Shown here: positions 1 to 11,808 of the stretch, in pieces
How positions within the stretch are numbered: the stretch's first letter is position 1
Layout: each line of letters begins with the position of its first letter
The notes under the pieces: model-generated
The model's database searches: none
The model's input: only the letters and a program-made list of their open reading frames with translations
Told to the model about the DNA's origin: nothing
NCBI GenBank assembly: GCA_963971305.1
Contig: OZ020304.1
Span: 22,589,755 to 22,653,754 of the forward strand
Reading direction: 5' to 3'
DNA from: Arcuatula senhousia
Taxonomy: Eukaryota; Mollusca; Bivalvia; Mytilida; Mytilidae
DNA: 64,000 bases
Position numbers and translations under genes: made by a program

Positions 1-24
1 TTTTTGAAAACATCTTTTATTTTT

Positions 25-440
25 ATGCCCCCCGCGACGACATGTCGGGGGGCATTAAGTTTTACTCATGTCCGTCCGTACGTACGTCCGTACGTCCGTC
101 CGTACGAAATTTCCGTCAAGCTTTTCTCAGAAACCGTAAATGGGAATAACTTGAAACTTGGTAGGATGGTTCAGTTTGACATACTATATGTTCTAAGCGA
201 ATTTTAGACCTGTCGGACATCTACTTCTTGTTTGGGGCTGGATCGATACCAAAATCGACATGAAAATTTCCGTCAAGCTTTTCTCAGAAACTGTACATGG
301 GATTGATTTGAAACTTGGTAGGATGGTTTAGTAAGATAAACTATGCGTCCGAAGTGACTTTCAGACCTGTTGCACTTCAACTTTTTATTTGAGGCCAGCG
401 GGGGCATCCGTGTCCCATGGACACATTCTTTCTTTATTTT
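25..440 (-). mobile_element. Hairpin-ended element, family D (GGGGGCAT)
   Basis: A stem-loop at 25-55 (arm ATGCCCCCC, loop, GGGGGGCAT) is followed by a GTCCGTCCGTACG simple repeat and two copies of a core containing TTTCTCAGAAAC..TTGAAACTTGGTAGGATGG. The far end near 398-440 contains GGGGGCAT again, so one hairpin arm is repeated at the other terminus. The element has no coding capacity. Strand is given as minus because in Helentron-like non-autonomous elements the hairpin marks the 3' end; that assignment is inference. Confidence 0.6.
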
Positions 441-651
441 TTTTAATTGTGGATTTCTTTGGAATTATCAGGGGAAAATAATTTGGGACTCACTTTTGGC
501 ACGGTACGTTATATGCTGTACAGTAAGCATTGTGACGATATCATTTTAACACCATTTCTCAAGAAGTATAAGTTCTAGGTTAAATACAATTGGTATCTTT
601 ATGCATCAGTACTTGAGCAATAACATTCGCAGCCTCATCTAGCCCTGATAT

Positions 652-865
652 ATACTGTGGATTCATTTATTTTCGTGGGCACCAATTTTCGTGGTTTGTT
701 AAAAATGATAAGTTTGTGAATTCTTAAATTTGTGGTTCTAAGGTCTGCTGTATACAGATCAATGCTAAATTTGCTTTTCGTGGGGTATCAAATTTCGTGG
801 GTCAACGCCACCCACGAAAACCACTGAAATTGATACCCCACGAATAAAAATGAAACCACAGTATA
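652..865. mobile_element. MITE with long terminal inverted repeats
   Basis: The ends are TATACTGTGG..TTCATTT and its inverse AAATGAA..CCACAGTATA. Inverted similarity continues inward for about 50 bp through TTCGTGG-type sequence. The termini carry TA, compatible with a Tc1/mariner-type target. It is non-coding. Decayed relatives sit near 48825-48915 and 49190-49330. Confidence 0.7.
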
Positions 866-891
866 TAAGCAGGCCATGTTTATGAGTATTA

Positions 892-1099
892 TACTGTAAA
901 CCAACATTTCGCGACTACAATATTTCGTGTTTTTGGAAGATCGGGTTATATCGCGGATATTTATTTTCGCGATTTGTTGTAAAAATTATCAAGTTATCAT
1001 AAAAATGAGTTAAGTCGCGACGATTTATTTTCCCGAATTTCTGCTCCTTGCGAAATCCGCGAATATAAATCGCTCGCGAAAATAAGTTGGTTTACTGTA
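892..1099. mobile_element. MITE, TIR TACTGTAAACCAAC
   Basis: A 14-bp inverted pair, TACTGTAAACCAAC at 892-905 and GTTGGTTTACTGTA at 1086-1099, bounds 208 bp. Subterminal TCGCGA motifs near both ends (909 and 1070s) strengthen the pairing. The interior is non-coding. It lies only 27 bp from the preceding MITE but has different termini, so it is a separate family. Confidence 0.7.
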
Positions 1100-1296
1100 A
1101 CAGTAGACACTGCAGGCGAGACATACAAGTACTGATAAATAACTAAGAATGCTTTCGCTGCTATATGGTTCATGTTTTGAATTATATTGTGTGCTAGAAC
1201 ATAGACTTATGTAAATTAAGCTGTGCAATTTATAGTAACGTAAAATGCTGTTCATCTCAATGAAGTTACAACCGGCGAATAGAAGTGGTTCAATAA

Positions 1297-1450
1297 GCGG
1301 ACTTTTTTTTGCCCATCTACCAACGTAGGGGACATCATAGTGTTGGGTTCGTCCGTCTGTCCCGTCCATCTGTCCGTTCAAAATGTTGCGAAATTGAACA
1401 TAATGTCTTTTTTGGACATATTCTTGTTTAAATTTTGTTTTAATTCTAAT
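1297..1450. mobile_element. Family D-like end fragment
   Basis: An imperfect stem-loop (GCCCATCTACC..GTAGGGGAC) leads into a GTCCGTCTGTCC simple repeat and the tail ATGTCTTTTTTGGACATATTCTTGTTT. The same order (hairpin, GTCTG-rich stretch, ATGTCTTT..ATATTCTTGTTT) recurs at 13166-13285 and 62159-62276, so this is a dispersed, truncated repeat. Confidence 0.5.
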
Positions 1451-2840
1451 TTGATATATATTTATATATATTTTCAGAATCTGGATGTTCCAGAAATACT
1501 AGTTTCTGATCATTGATAAAGGTCATACAAAACACTGACAATCACACAAACTTTCACAGTATGAATGTTATCAAGATGTGCTTGCTCATTGCATTCGCCA
1601 TAATGGACATTGCCGGAAAAGCGTAAATCCTGCATGCAAGGAAAATCTGTTTATTTCTGATTTATTTTATTTTGTACCAAACTTGTTAGTTTTTTTTTGT
1701 AAAAGAGAGTTGTATATATATTTCTACCTAGGGGCGGAACCAGAAATTTTTGAAAGGTGATGTCCACATAGAGACCACTGTGGATGACAGGGGGTGTTCT
1801 ACTAGACAAATTTTGCCAAAAAATACGCGAAATTAATAATTTTTCAACGGAAAAGGGTTCCAACCCCAGGAACACCCCACTGCTTCTATCAGAACATCTT
1901 ACAAACCTTCGGAACACCCCCTGCTCTACCAAAACATCTTACAAATATAGAGGTAACCTAGTAAAAGGAACAAGAAAAAACATTAAAAAAAACCCACACT
2001 CACATACCAAAAAAACTCTTTAAAATTTCAAAGTCAATTAAACTTTTGTGATTTACTTTGCTTACCATTATATAAGGTGGCCATTATATAAGGTGGAATA
2101 CATCTAAAAACTTTGACAGCGAAAGGTGTAATCTATCTCAAAATCACCGAGGTTAAATATATTTATCCAGGTTTTACATGTATCACGCATCGAGTCCATC
2201 TTCTTAAGAGAAAGAAGCAAAATGATAGATGTGTCTCGTGTGCCGCAGCTGAACACAATATGATTTAAAATGAAGTTAAAAATGCCAATGTTGAAAGCTG
2301 CTATAGTACTTGCAGTTTAATCGGAGTAGCTCTTTGACTTGATCTGTCACGTTTATGCATCTGAACTCCAATATTAATGGTGTATCATAACTTGCTCACA
2401 AAAATTTGTGGACGCCACCGGAATCGCCATACTTACTAGTATATCACGGCTTCTTCGACTTTCGTCCCAGAGGAGACCGTAGGCATTTAGATGTCAACGT
2501 TATAGCCAATAAAATGATTAATTACCCCAAGCTGAACAGGGACTCATCAAGGTACTTTGGAGAGGACTTTTCATGTTCAATAGTTTTGGTTTTTGACCTT
2601 CCAATGTTTTGATGCGAATGCTGCTGATGAGAGGTTACTCCTTGAAATGTTGACATTCAGCATAACAAAATTAATCGTTCGTACCCGTTTTGGTATTTTA
2701 TCTCTCCAGTTTGCAGTTTGCGAGTGTGGCTTTTTCACCGGCCCCTCTTGAGTCTACTCTTGTCGAACTTTACAATGGGATCTTTTAATTGCAAACGACA
2801 TTGCTCTCCACATAAACGGAACAACCATTTTTCGTTCCTT
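1451..2840. other. No gene seen
   Basis: AT-rich sequence with stop codons in all frames beyond short stretches. It contains a GGGGCGGAACCAGAAATT repeat-like segment near 1731 and GAACACCCC-type motifs at 1870-1925. No conserved protein or RNA gene is recognisable. Confidence 0.5.
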
Positions 2841-2844
2841 ACGA

Positions 2845-2940
2845 ATGACGCATTATTCCTTGAGATTATCCTCGCAAATGGAAACTTGGTTCATACAATT
2901 TTCACCCCTGACGAGGACCGATCGAACCACTTACCTTGCA
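2845..2940 (-). mobile_element. tRNA-derived SINE fragment
   Basis: Read on the minus strand it contains GTGGTTCGATCGG (box B-like), CCTCGTCAGGGGTGAAAATT and ATTTGCGAGGAT..TCTCAAG in the same order as the better-preserved SINE at 24304-24510. The 3' part is missing and the tRNA-like head is cut by the next SINE. Confidence 0.55.
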
Positions 2941-3130
2941 ATTGGTGTGTGTGTGTGTTGGTGTTAACGCCCTTTATCGACACACTTGGGTCATGAAGGA
3001 CGATCAATTTTATTGGTTGAGGAAACCGATATACCCGGAGGAAACCACCGACCTTGGGCAGGTAACTGACAAACCTAATCACACCTTGCAATTGGAGTTG
3101 GTAGCCAGACGCGTTTACCACTACACAATT
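2941..3130 (-). mobile_element. SINE with tRNA-like head and (AC)n tail
   Basis: On the minus strand the order is TGTAGTGGTAAACGCG (box A-like), GGTTTCCTCCGGGTAT, GGGCGTTAACACC and then an AC microsatellite. That is the layout of a bivalve SINE: RNA polymerase III head, conserved body and simple-repeat tail. It lies directly against the preceding SINE fragment. Both share CCAATTGCAAGGT at the junction, which may be a target duplication or simply shared tRNA-like sequence. Confidence 0.55.
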
Positions 3131-3183
3131 TTCTAGTGTTCTTATCTCAAAAAGAACTTGAATGAGTTTAACGGTGATGCGTA

Positions 3184-3225
3184 CAGGCGAGACATATTGT
3201 TAGTGGCCACGCTTGTTCGTTTAAG
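3184..3225. mobile_element. Family C terminal fragment
   Basis: CAGGCGAGACATATTGTTAGTGGCCACGCTTG matches in order the far-end terminus of family C elements (AGGCGAGACATACTTTTAGTGGCCACAC at 23991 and 58335). The rest of the element is absent here. Confidence 0.5.
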
Positions 3226-3467
3226 ACAATTTCCGAAGAAGAAAAGTCCAAACCAAAATATAACTAACCAACACGTGTGCTCATCTGTATTTTCTACGAG
3301 TATTGAGTCTCTGCTATACGATTTCTGAAGTGAAGACAACTAAGTGAAGAACACCATCAATATCCCACACACTGGAATAACATCGTAAACTTTTCAAAAG
3401 CCGGACGGCAACAACATTAATGTACATGTATTTATGAGTAAGGGAAAGGTTGAAGTCATTACATTTT

Positions 3468-3560
3468 TTTATACCTCACGAAGTGAAGGGCGGCTTATGA
3501 CTTAATGTGACACCCTTAGCGTCGGCGTCGGCGTCCACTCACAAAAAGAATAATGTCAAT
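3468..3560. mobile_element. Hairpin plus GTCGGC repeat, element fragment
   Basis: TTTTTTATACCTCACGAAG pairs with GTGAAGGGCGGC imperfectly and is followed by GCGTCGGCGTCGGCGTCC. This is the same hairpin-then-microsatellite order as the other hairpin-ended families, with a different hairpin sequence. The far end was not found. Confidence 0.35.
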
Positions 3561-4092
3561 TTCCGTCCACTTTAAAGTATCACATCATAGGTGCTCCTAG
3601 GGATACTCAGCACAATGCTTGCAACAATCTACATTTTTCGCATAAATGCAGGTTTAAATCGATCCTTATTACCGACAACTACCACGTCAACCGGTGCTCC
3701 TAGGGATGATTAGCATATTGCATGCATCGGATGTTGGCTCTAACCAACATTTTCCACATGAATGACCATTTACAAAAGAATGGTTGAAACCCATTCCCCA
3801 TTACTGAGTAAGTCGGTGATTTACGCCCTTGTGACAATATATAAAGGCGATGAACATGAAAAAGGATGATAATGAACATGAAATGACAAGAAAATGTGTC
3901 AAACAGACATGGTACACCTTTATAGAACATAGAACATAGAACATATTTTATTTTCCAATCAAGGGCCCAGCAAGGGGCAGCATGAGTATACATATAACAT
4001 TTAAAGAGAAAAGAACAATAATTAAAGAGTTACAATCACATATCAGAGTAGCAAGACAGATTTCATAATATTCATGATGATTCTATATAAAT

Positions 4093-4545
4093 TTATAAGT
4101 ATTTAAAAATAAATTCACCCACTGCTTTTAACACCATTGGATCTTCAGAAGTAAGTAAAAAAATAAGTTTTTGTTCAGAGTTTAGACTTTCAAAATTTTT
4201 ATTTTCTTTCTCAATAAATGAAAATAAAATTTCTCTTTCCTGCTGAAAATGGTTACAATCAATTAAAAAATGAATTTCATCTTCAATTTCACCCGTATTG
4301 CATTTTTTTGCAATAACGTTCTGTTCTAGGAATATTGATATGTCTACCAACTTCAATCATTAATTTATGTGAAGATATTCTAAGTTTACAAATAGCTTTT
4401 CTTATTTCAAATTTCTTTGTTTCTTGTAAATAATTTTCAAAACCAAAATTGTGTTTAATTTTAAAAAAAGTTTGTAGTTTACCATCTTTTAATTTATTCT
4501 GTGATTTATACCATTCATTTATCAAACAGCTAGAATCTATCAATT
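4093..4545 (-). pseudogene. Non-LTR retrotransposon C-terminal tail, frameshifted
   Basis: Two overlapping minus frames together give the typical C-terminal tail of a non-LTR retrotransposon polyprotein. The first part reads ..KAICKLRISSHKLMIEVGRH and the second CNTGEIEDEIHFLIDC..F..ER, a Cys-containing zinc-knuckle-like end. A shift of frame near 4310 joins them, so the copy is dead. It interrupts the surrounding satellite and ends at 4093 with a stop. Only the tail survives; the endonuclease and catalytic RT regions are absent. A related fragment is at 26440-26684. Confidence 0.65.
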
Positions 4546-5749
4546 ACATAGCTTACTTCGTTACAAATTATTGTCACTAAGCAGGAATCGACTTTAACTT
4601 TTCAAAACTGTAAGTGCTCATTCATAAAGAAAAAAAAGGTTACAACCAGCATATGAACCATGTATCTTTCTGATCATACTAGATGCACCTACCCTGAGAC
4701 AAAAATTCGTTATGATTTTCTCAGACCTACCATAGCACTTTGTTCAATGTGGTAGTTGCCTGTTAGAAGGAATGTACCTAACCATGCATTCTTTTGTAAG
4801 TGGTCATTCTTGCAGAAAATATAGATCAAAGCCAGCATCTGAAGCATGCATTGTGCCTGCAATACAAATAAAGTTGATAAAGCTCTTGTAAGTAAGCGGG
4901 AATGGACCTATATTTTCCGCATGGATGACCACTTAAAGATGAATGTTTCAAGTCCATTCCCTCTTACTGACAAGTGCCACATTAATTATATATTGTTACG
5001 GTAGGTGCACCTTGTGATGCTTAGGACAATGCATGCTACGATGCTGGCTGTGACCTACATACTATACTAATGACTACTAGTACTTACAGAAGAATCGTTA
5101 ACGTTCTTTCCTGCTTACTGACAAGTGCCATTTTAGTATGGTAGGTGAACCTAGTTGTGATACGCACAATGCATGGTTCAGATTATGGCTGTATATTTTC
5201 TATATTTTCCGAATAGCTGACCACTTATAGGAGAACGGTTAGAGTCCATTACCGCTTACTGACAAGTGCCACATCAACCATATTTGTACTGTAGGTGCAC
5301 CTAGTGATGCTTGGCACAACGTTCAAATGCCGGCTGTGACCTATTATTTCTGTATGGATGGGACTTACAGAAGAATGGTTTAAGTCCCGCTTACTGACAA
5401 GTGCCACATCAACCATATTGGTATAGTAGGCGCACCTAGCAATGCTTAGCACAATGCATGCTTCGGATACTGGATGTGCCTTTATCTTCTGCATGTTTGA
5501 CCACTTGCAGAAGAATGCTTAAATTCCATTCATGCTTACTGATAAGTGTCACGTAAACTATATTGGTACGGTAAGTGCACCTAGTGATGCTTAGCACAAT
5601 GCATGCTTCGACTGCTGGCTGTAACCTACATTTTCCACTTGAATGACTGCTAACAAAAAAATACTTAATGTTCTTTCCTGCTAACTGACAAATGCCATAT
5701 CACCAATATTGGTATGGTAGGTGAACCTAGTGGTGCTAAGCACAATGCA

Positions 5750-6047
5750 TGCTTCACTAGCGCCGTCATACGGGGTTTACATTTCACAGTTAGTAAGATA
5801 TGCTCGGATCTGCAGTTGTGTTTCTGATTTTAATAATAAAAACCGTTTTATTACTGAAAAATTATTAAAACAAGGTTATCGATACCACAAATTAGTAAAA
5901 TCTTTTTCTAAATTCTTCCACAAGTATCGATCTCTTATTGAAAAATTTAATTGTACACGTCACTTTCTTATAATGAAAGGAATATCACATCCTGAATTTT
6001 ATGGTAATGTTTTTATAAAGCTCACAAATTTAAAAGCAATCCAATAG
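5750..6047 (+). pseudogene. Reverse-transcriptase element C-terminal fragment
   Basis: The frame reads APSYGVYISQLVRYARICS, then DFNNKNRFITEKLLKQGYRY, then a region ending in GISHPEFYGNVF. I recognise this as the C-terminal end of a reverse-transcriptase-encoding repeat common in bivalve and other aquatic animal genomes; I cannot assign the class safely (Penelope-like is possible). It lies inside the satellite array, begins abruptly at a satellite copy and has no upstream catalytic part. Confidence 0.55.
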
Positions 6048-6829
6048 AAATGAAAAATTGGCTTCGAAATTTATTACGGAAAGGATATGAAATGAATATC
6101 TTGGTTAAATCTTTGAATTAGTGTTTTTTGGCAGAAATATTGAAAACTTGATACTTGCTTTAAAACTTCCATAAACGTTTTTACTATTGTCATTTTTAAG
6201 CATTATAACGATCAAGCGTGTCGGTTTTGTGTGATGACACTTCACTAAATCATTATTGTTTGAAGTGTTGTGTCGGATTTAAAATCGATACGTTTGATTT
6301 TTTTACATCAGTCGATTGATGATTCTCAGCTAGCTGTCAGTAACAGAGAGTGTTCTATAGAGAGTTCCTTTACCGTCCTTTTGTTTGTTCTTGTTTTTGT
6401 CTTAGGTTCTCTCTAGTAGAATTGGACTTTGATCGATTTGATTTTTATTGTGTGTTTAGTTTTTGTGCTTTGTCTAGGAATATTGATAGGGGGAAGGTTG
6501 GGCCCAAAAAACTAGTTTAACCCCGCCACATATTACATGTGCCTGTCCTAAGCCAGGAATCTTTGACAAAGCTTTCGTTTGTACTTGTCTTTTTGATGTT
6601 TTCTGTTCCTTGTTTAAGAAGGGGGTCTATCTGTGACTATTTCAGGGCTGGATTTGAATTATATGCATCTTAATTAGACCATGGGCCAATTGCAGAACCG
6701 CGAGCAGTGCCAAATGGCCTCGTTGAAGGCTGCTGGCGGTTGTCCATTGTGGTTTTTATAAATTGCCGTTTAATTGTGGGCTGTGTCGCGTACACTTATT
6801 CCACATCTCTTTATTTTCTATTTCAGATG
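6048..6829. other. Probable 3' part of the inserted element, no gene
   Basis: Sequence between the RT remnant and the next satellite copy. It holds paired TGATGACACTTCACTAAATC and GTGTTGTGTCGGATTT segments and a stretch GTGTCGCGTACACTTATTCCACATCTC..TATTTCA that recurs in diverged form at 52000-52040. No open frame of note is present. It is probably the untranslated end of the RT element or further insertions. Confidence 0.4.
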
Positions 6830-7372
6830 TTGGCTGTGATTTATATTTTCTGCATGGATAACCACTCATAAAAGAGTGGTGAACGTCCATTCCTGCTTAC
6901 TGACAAATGCCACATCAACCATGTTGGTATGGTAGGTGCACATTGTAATGCTAAGAACAGTGTATGCTTCGGATGCTGACTGTGACCTTTATTTTTGCAC
7001 ATTTACAGAAGAATGGTTCAAGTCCATTCCTGCTAACAGGCAAGTACCACATCAACCAAAGTGGTATGATATGTGCATCTAGAGATGCTTAGCAAGATAC
7101 TTGGTTCAGATGCTGGCTGTGACCGTCTTTTTCTGTATGAATGAGCACTTAAAATTTGAAAAGCTCAAATTAATTCCCACTTAGGGTGTCTGTTTGACAC
7201 ATTTCTTGTTGCATGAATGTTGAGTCATGAACATTCAATACATATGCTATTAAATAGCTACACTTTATTCATAAGGTGGTTTAAAATGTTCAGTATTCAC
7301 ATTTCGCATGAACTCTTATGCAATGCCCCCTTCCCTTTTCCCCAAAATTCTAAGTTCAAACATCTTAATACC

Positions 7373-8034
7373 AACAAGAGGTTCCCAGGAGCCTGAATCG
7401 CTCACCTGACTTCAGTGACCGATGGAATGAAAATATTTTTGGACATCTGAGGAAAAAAGTACAGCTAAATTTTCAAGCAAGCAACAGCTTTTCTCTATCT
7501 GAAAAAGTTTGCATTCTATAGGCAAATAAAAACCAACAAAAAAGCCCACTATTTTTCAACTTCAAAGGGTGATAACCCCTATAAGGAGTCATCTGACAAC
7601 TTCAACCCACGGAGACTTTTGTAAAGCTCAATGAGCTGAAGGTTTATAACAAGCAACAGCTTTTCTTTATCTGCTATAGTTTTCATTCTATAGCCCAAAA
7701 ACATGAAAAAAAGGTATTTTTCACCTCTAAAGGACCAGAACTCCTATAAGGAGTCATCTGGCAACTATAAAGACTTTCGTAGACCTTTTTATGCTGAAGA
7801 AGGTTGCTTCAGATTTTCTCTATCTATTTTACTTTTTGATTTATAAGACAGAAACTAGAGTCTGACCCCTGTTCTATTCTTAGCAATGACCGCCATGTCT
7901 TTTGGTCAGCAGTCACCATTTTGCAATTTTGGTAGAGGACGTGTGCAAAGACCCTTCAGTAGTTTCAGAGAAGAAGATTTTAGACTAAGATGATGGTCAC
8001 CAAGTGATGGCATATTTTCAAGTGAGCTAATAAG
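7373..8034 (+). mobile_element. Hairpin-ended element, family A (GCTCACCTGG), copy 1
   Basis: It begins with CAAGAGGTTCCCAGGAGCC and CGCTCACCTG, contains repeated blocks marked by GCAACAGCTTTTCT and ACCCCTATAAGGAGTCATCTG, and ends in a decayed CACCAAGTGATGGCA..AAGTGAGCTAA hairpin region. The better copies at 37945, 44356 and 49356 are in the opposite orientation and show the same order. Non-coding. Confidence 0.65.
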
Positions 8035-8538
8035 AATTTGAAGATCAATATGTCTTGGTAATATGCTCAATTACCTATTATGTCCTTTATACATACAAAG
8101 TTTCATTGAATTGTGTTTTGTATTTTCATTGAAGCTGACAAGATAATAAATGAGAATTCACAGAAAAGTTCTTTGTTCAAATGTTCAAAAGGCCATTTTG
8201 AAGTTCAAGATTTGCTTGTAACATGTACAATTACATATGGTGGCCTTCCTATATACAAATTTTCTTTGCATTTGGTTCAGTAGTTTCAGAGGAGTTTTGC
8301 TGAAAAGATGATGAATGAGAATTTTAACCAAATTTTCAAGTTCATAGGCCATAACTCCCACAAAAATTTGAGGACCAAAATTTACTGGTAAAATGCACAA
8401 CTGAATATGGTGTCCATCTTACATACCAAGTTTCAATGACTTTGTTTTGGTAATTCCAGAGGAATTGCGCTGACAAACTTTGTGACGGACAGGACAAGAA
8501 CAATATATCTGCCCACCAAAGTGGGAGAGACATAATTT
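8035..8538 (+). mobile_element. Hairpin-ended element, family B (GGGGAGACAT), copy 1
   Basis: Two core repeats (AACTCCCACAAAAATTTGAGG; GTTTCA..TACAAATTTTC; CAGAGGAATTGCGCTGACAAACTTTG) lead to GGACAGGACAAGAACA and a degraded terminal stem, CCACCAAAGTGGGAGAGACAT. It abuts the family A copy, as also happens at 39539/39554. The 5' end is incomplete. Confidence 0.6.
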
Positions 8539-8539
8539 A

Positions 8540-9540
8540 CTAGAACAGTTACTTGTTTCTAAATAATACAAATATCTTGTAAAAGTTTATTCAAAAATCT
8601 TAAAGCACTTTTTTAATATTGGTATAATACTGTTTATCAAATAACAACAAATGTATACAAACTTTTAGACCATTACAAATTTACTAAAAAAAAAATTGGC
8701 AAAAGATCATATAAACTTTATAATAAAGATTTTCTAAGGGAAATAAAACTGCATTTGCACTGTATTTCATTTCAAAATAAAAATTAGATTTTTTTACAGA
8801 TACAGAATAATTCATACATGTATTTTTTTAAGCATTGTATAATAAATGCATCAGCCAGACAAATAATAAAACAAAAATCACTGTGTCTTAACAATATTGT
8901 ATGTATTAAATATATTTAAAGAAAATTTATCTAAAAATTTGGCACAAAAACTTGATTAAAAATTTATTAGATATGTGCTATAACCATGATAAATACAAAT
9001 ACAAATTTGTCTTAAAAATTCTATGGACATCTCCAATTAATTTCTTAGCATGCCTGAATACATATTTTGTTCAAAATTACAAAACAATTTTAAGATTGTT
9101 GATCATAAATAATTGGATAAACAATTAGTAGACATTGATCTAAATGAACTTGTACATGTATGTCTCCATGTAAAAAAAATCTTCATGAGCATTAATCCAT
9201 ATCTTCTTATTTAAATCAAGCACCATCTTCGTATAATAAAAAAATCATCAGTAAACATTATTCTTGGTGGGAATGTATCTAAACTTGTTATTAAGATCTA
9301 CATGCATGTAATGTGATATGCTAAGCTATAAAACAGTCTTCCTACACCCTGAGCATTAATTAATTAAAAAAAAACATTTTTAACAAAATTACTTAACCTC
9401 CTTGAATTTCAAATAATAAGCTAATGATGGAACTTATAACTTATTACATTAAAAGTGAAATGACTAGATCTTACATGAACACATTAATACTATGTCTTCA
9501 ATTTAACATAAAAATAAGATTCAAAATAACATTATCATGA
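8540..9540. other. AT-rich stretch, nothing recognised
   Basis: Strongly AT-rich, with poly-A and poly-T runs and many stops on both strands. No inverted repeat, gene or RNA gene could be supported. Confidence 0.5.
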
Positions 9541-9544
9541 ACAC

Positions 9545-9655
9545 AGTCATCGTCAGAAACCCACGGTTGGTCGCACTTCGCCTCAGCTATGCTTACCAAG
9601 TGATAAACGTAGTGAGCGGAGTGCAATCGACCCTGGGTATCAGAGGATGGAACAC
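9545..9655. repeat. Imperfect inverted repeat (short foldback)
   Basis: CAGAAACCCACGGTTGGTCG near the left and CAATCGACCCTGGGTATCAG near the right are imperfectly inverted. The middle holds GCGAAGTGCG-like and GTGAGCGGAGTGC pairs. The size suits a small MITE; no target duplication was identified. Confidence 0.45.
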
Positions 9656-9967
9656 AGTATCATACTTGACAATTTCCTCTTTGACAGCTTAGTTCTGTTG
9701 GCAAGACAGCTTATAATTAGGTAAAGGCAAATGGACAGACAAATTTTTTGCCCCTTGTCTTTTAAAAAATGAATCTAGTAACACAAACTATCAGGAAAAG
9801 ACAAAATGTAAGACATTTAAAAGTTATTTAAAAATGTTTGTGAAATGCACTTGTTTCAAGTAAAACAACCTAGGATTTATTTATTTTTTTATACCAAAGA
9901 AAAGAAAAGCTTAAAATGGGTAACAAAACATGAAGAAAACCCATTGTATTATTATGCTATTGTATAA

Positions 9968-11457
9968 TAAAAAGCTTCGCCGAGCGCAGCATGATACGAC
10001 CGCAACATGTTGAACCCTGTACGTTTTAGGCCTAATATGGATAGTCTATTGTTCTGGACACATGCAGCCCATGGTGGACTGACAAAGGTTTTTGACACAT
10101 GCTTCTCTGATGGACTTTCAACCCAGGGGCTAAAAATATAAATTTTGAATGTTGTATTCTACTCTTTAAAAGAATAATGTTTGGGGAAAAAATTAAAAAT
10201 CGAACCAGAATTTTTTTTAAATTATGATTACAGCCCAAAAAATTTATTCTTAAATTTAGAATCGCTACCTGACAAGAATAAATTTGCAAAAAAAAAATTC
10301 AAAATCGGACCACAAATAAAAAAGCCCCATTTGGCCCCTAATTACATAATAGGGGGAAAAAGGGGGGGTCGCAAAAATTAATTCCTAATTTTGTATTCGC
10401 TATTTGACAAGAACAAACATGCAAAAAAAATTTTCAAAATCGGACCAGAAATAAAAAAGTTTCAATTTCGGCCCCATTTAGCCCCTAATTACGTAATAAG
10501 GGAAAAAGGGGGGGGGGGTCACAAAAATTAATTCTTAATTTTGTATCCGCTATTTGACAAGAACAAACATGCAAAAAAAAATTTCAAAATCGGACCAGAA
10601 ATAAAAAATTTTAATTTCGGCCCCTTTTGGCCCCTTATTAAGTAATAGGTGAAAAAGGGGTGGGGGTCGCAAAAATAAATTCTCAAATTTGGATTCGCTA
10701 CTTGACAAAAATAAACTTGCAAAAAAAAATTTCAAAATCGGACCACAAATAAAAAAGTTTCGATTTTGGCCCCGTTTGGCCCCTAATTACGTAATAGGGG
10801 GAAAAAGGGGGGGTCGCAAAAATTAATTCTTAATTTTGTATCCGCTATTTGACAAGAACAAACATGTAAAAAAAAATTTCAAAATCGGACCACAAATAAA
10901 AAAGTTTTTATTTTGGCCCCTTTTGGCCCCTAATTACACAACGGAGAAAAAGGGGGCGCATAAATTCATCAGGTTCATTCTTTTAATGTAAGAAACATTC
11001 TTGACAAATTTCACAGCAATAGGCCAACTAGGACCAAAGTTATGGTGGAAACAAGTAAAATATTTGAATTTTTTTCCCCTTTTGGGCCCCTAATTTCGAA
11101 ACAAAAAAAGGGGGGACCCCCAAAATCAATACCATTCATCCTTGTATGGTAAGGAACATCACTGTCAAATTTCATAGCAATTGGATAACTAGAACTAAAG
11201 TTATTGTGGAAACAAACAAAAAAGTAGTATTTTTGGCCCTTTTTTGGCCCCTAATTTCTAAACGAAAAATGGGGGGACCCCCAAAATCAATCCCATGCAT
11301 CCTTTTATGGTAAGGAACATCATTGTAAAGTTTCATAGCAATCGGATAACTGGAACTAAAGTTATTGTGGAAACACTAAAAAGTTAACAGACAACGACGA
11401 CGACGACGACGACAGCATCATACCATAATACGTCCGCAAATTTTTTGCGGTCGTATA
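9968..11457 (+). mobile_element. Hairpin-ended element, family E (TTGCGGTCGTA), copy 1
   Basis: The left end carries GAGCGCAGCATGATACGACCGCAACATG. The right end is a stem-loop at 11429-11455 (TACGTCCGCAAA..TTTGCGGTCGTA), preceded by a CGACGACGACGAC microsatellite. TACGACCGCAA of the left end is the inverse of the TTGCGGTCGTA arm. The interior has about five copies of a unit of about 147 bp (landmark AAATCGGACCA at about 10301, 10438, 10589, 10736 and 10883) and then two or three copies of another unit (TTTCATAGCAATCGGATAACT). No protein is encoded. Confidence 0.75.
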
Positions 11458-11465
11458 AAAATATA

Positions 11466-11808
11466 TCTACAAACCCGTCTGATTTAACTATGGACTTTCG
11501 ATTGTAGCGTAAAGTGAAGTGCGCAAACACAACAATGAAAATTTACGTTGTCATGACCAAAGCCAAACGTTAACAAAAACCACAAATCGTTACATTTGAT
11601 TACATAAAAATACATTGATTGAATGAATGGGTCATGCAAACATTAAATCTAATTGGATATTGATGAATAGTCTGGCTGACGTTGGTTTTTCCTACTGTGA
11701 CTATTTGCGGTTTTTGTTACTGATTGGCTTGTTCATGATGACGTAAATTTTCATTGTTGTGTTTGCACGCTTCAATGGAAATCCATAGTTAAATCCGATG
11801 GGTTGTAT
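11466..11808. repeat. Foldback element with arms of about 110-130 bp
   Basis: The left arm (GATTTAACTATGGA, then AACACAACAATGAAAATTTA, then CATGACCAA) reappears inverted at 11700-11806 (GATGACG, TAAATTTTCATTGTTGTG, ATCCATAGTTAAATC). The arms are diverged but collinear, and the spacer is about 90 bp. It lies between the family E copy and the 3' end of the cyclophilin gene. Confidence 0.65.

Larger units (their letters stand above)
3588..7190. repeat. Decayed satellite, period about 145 bp, interrupted
   Basis: A unit with landmarks GGTGCACCTAGTGATGC, TTAGCACAATGCATGCTTC, GCTGGCTGTGACCTAC, GAATGACCACTTACAGAAG and TTACTGACAAGTGCCACATC repeats head to tail. The CTAG landmark falls at about 5011, 5151, 5301, 5436, 5581 and 5728, so the period varies from 135 to 150 bp. 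Copies run 3588-3930, 4560-5760 and 6830-7190. The gaps are filled by a reverse-transcriptase tail (4093-4545) and by a second RT remnant plus unassigned sequence (5750-6830). Copies are diverged from each other. No coding role is seen. Confidence 0.75.
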
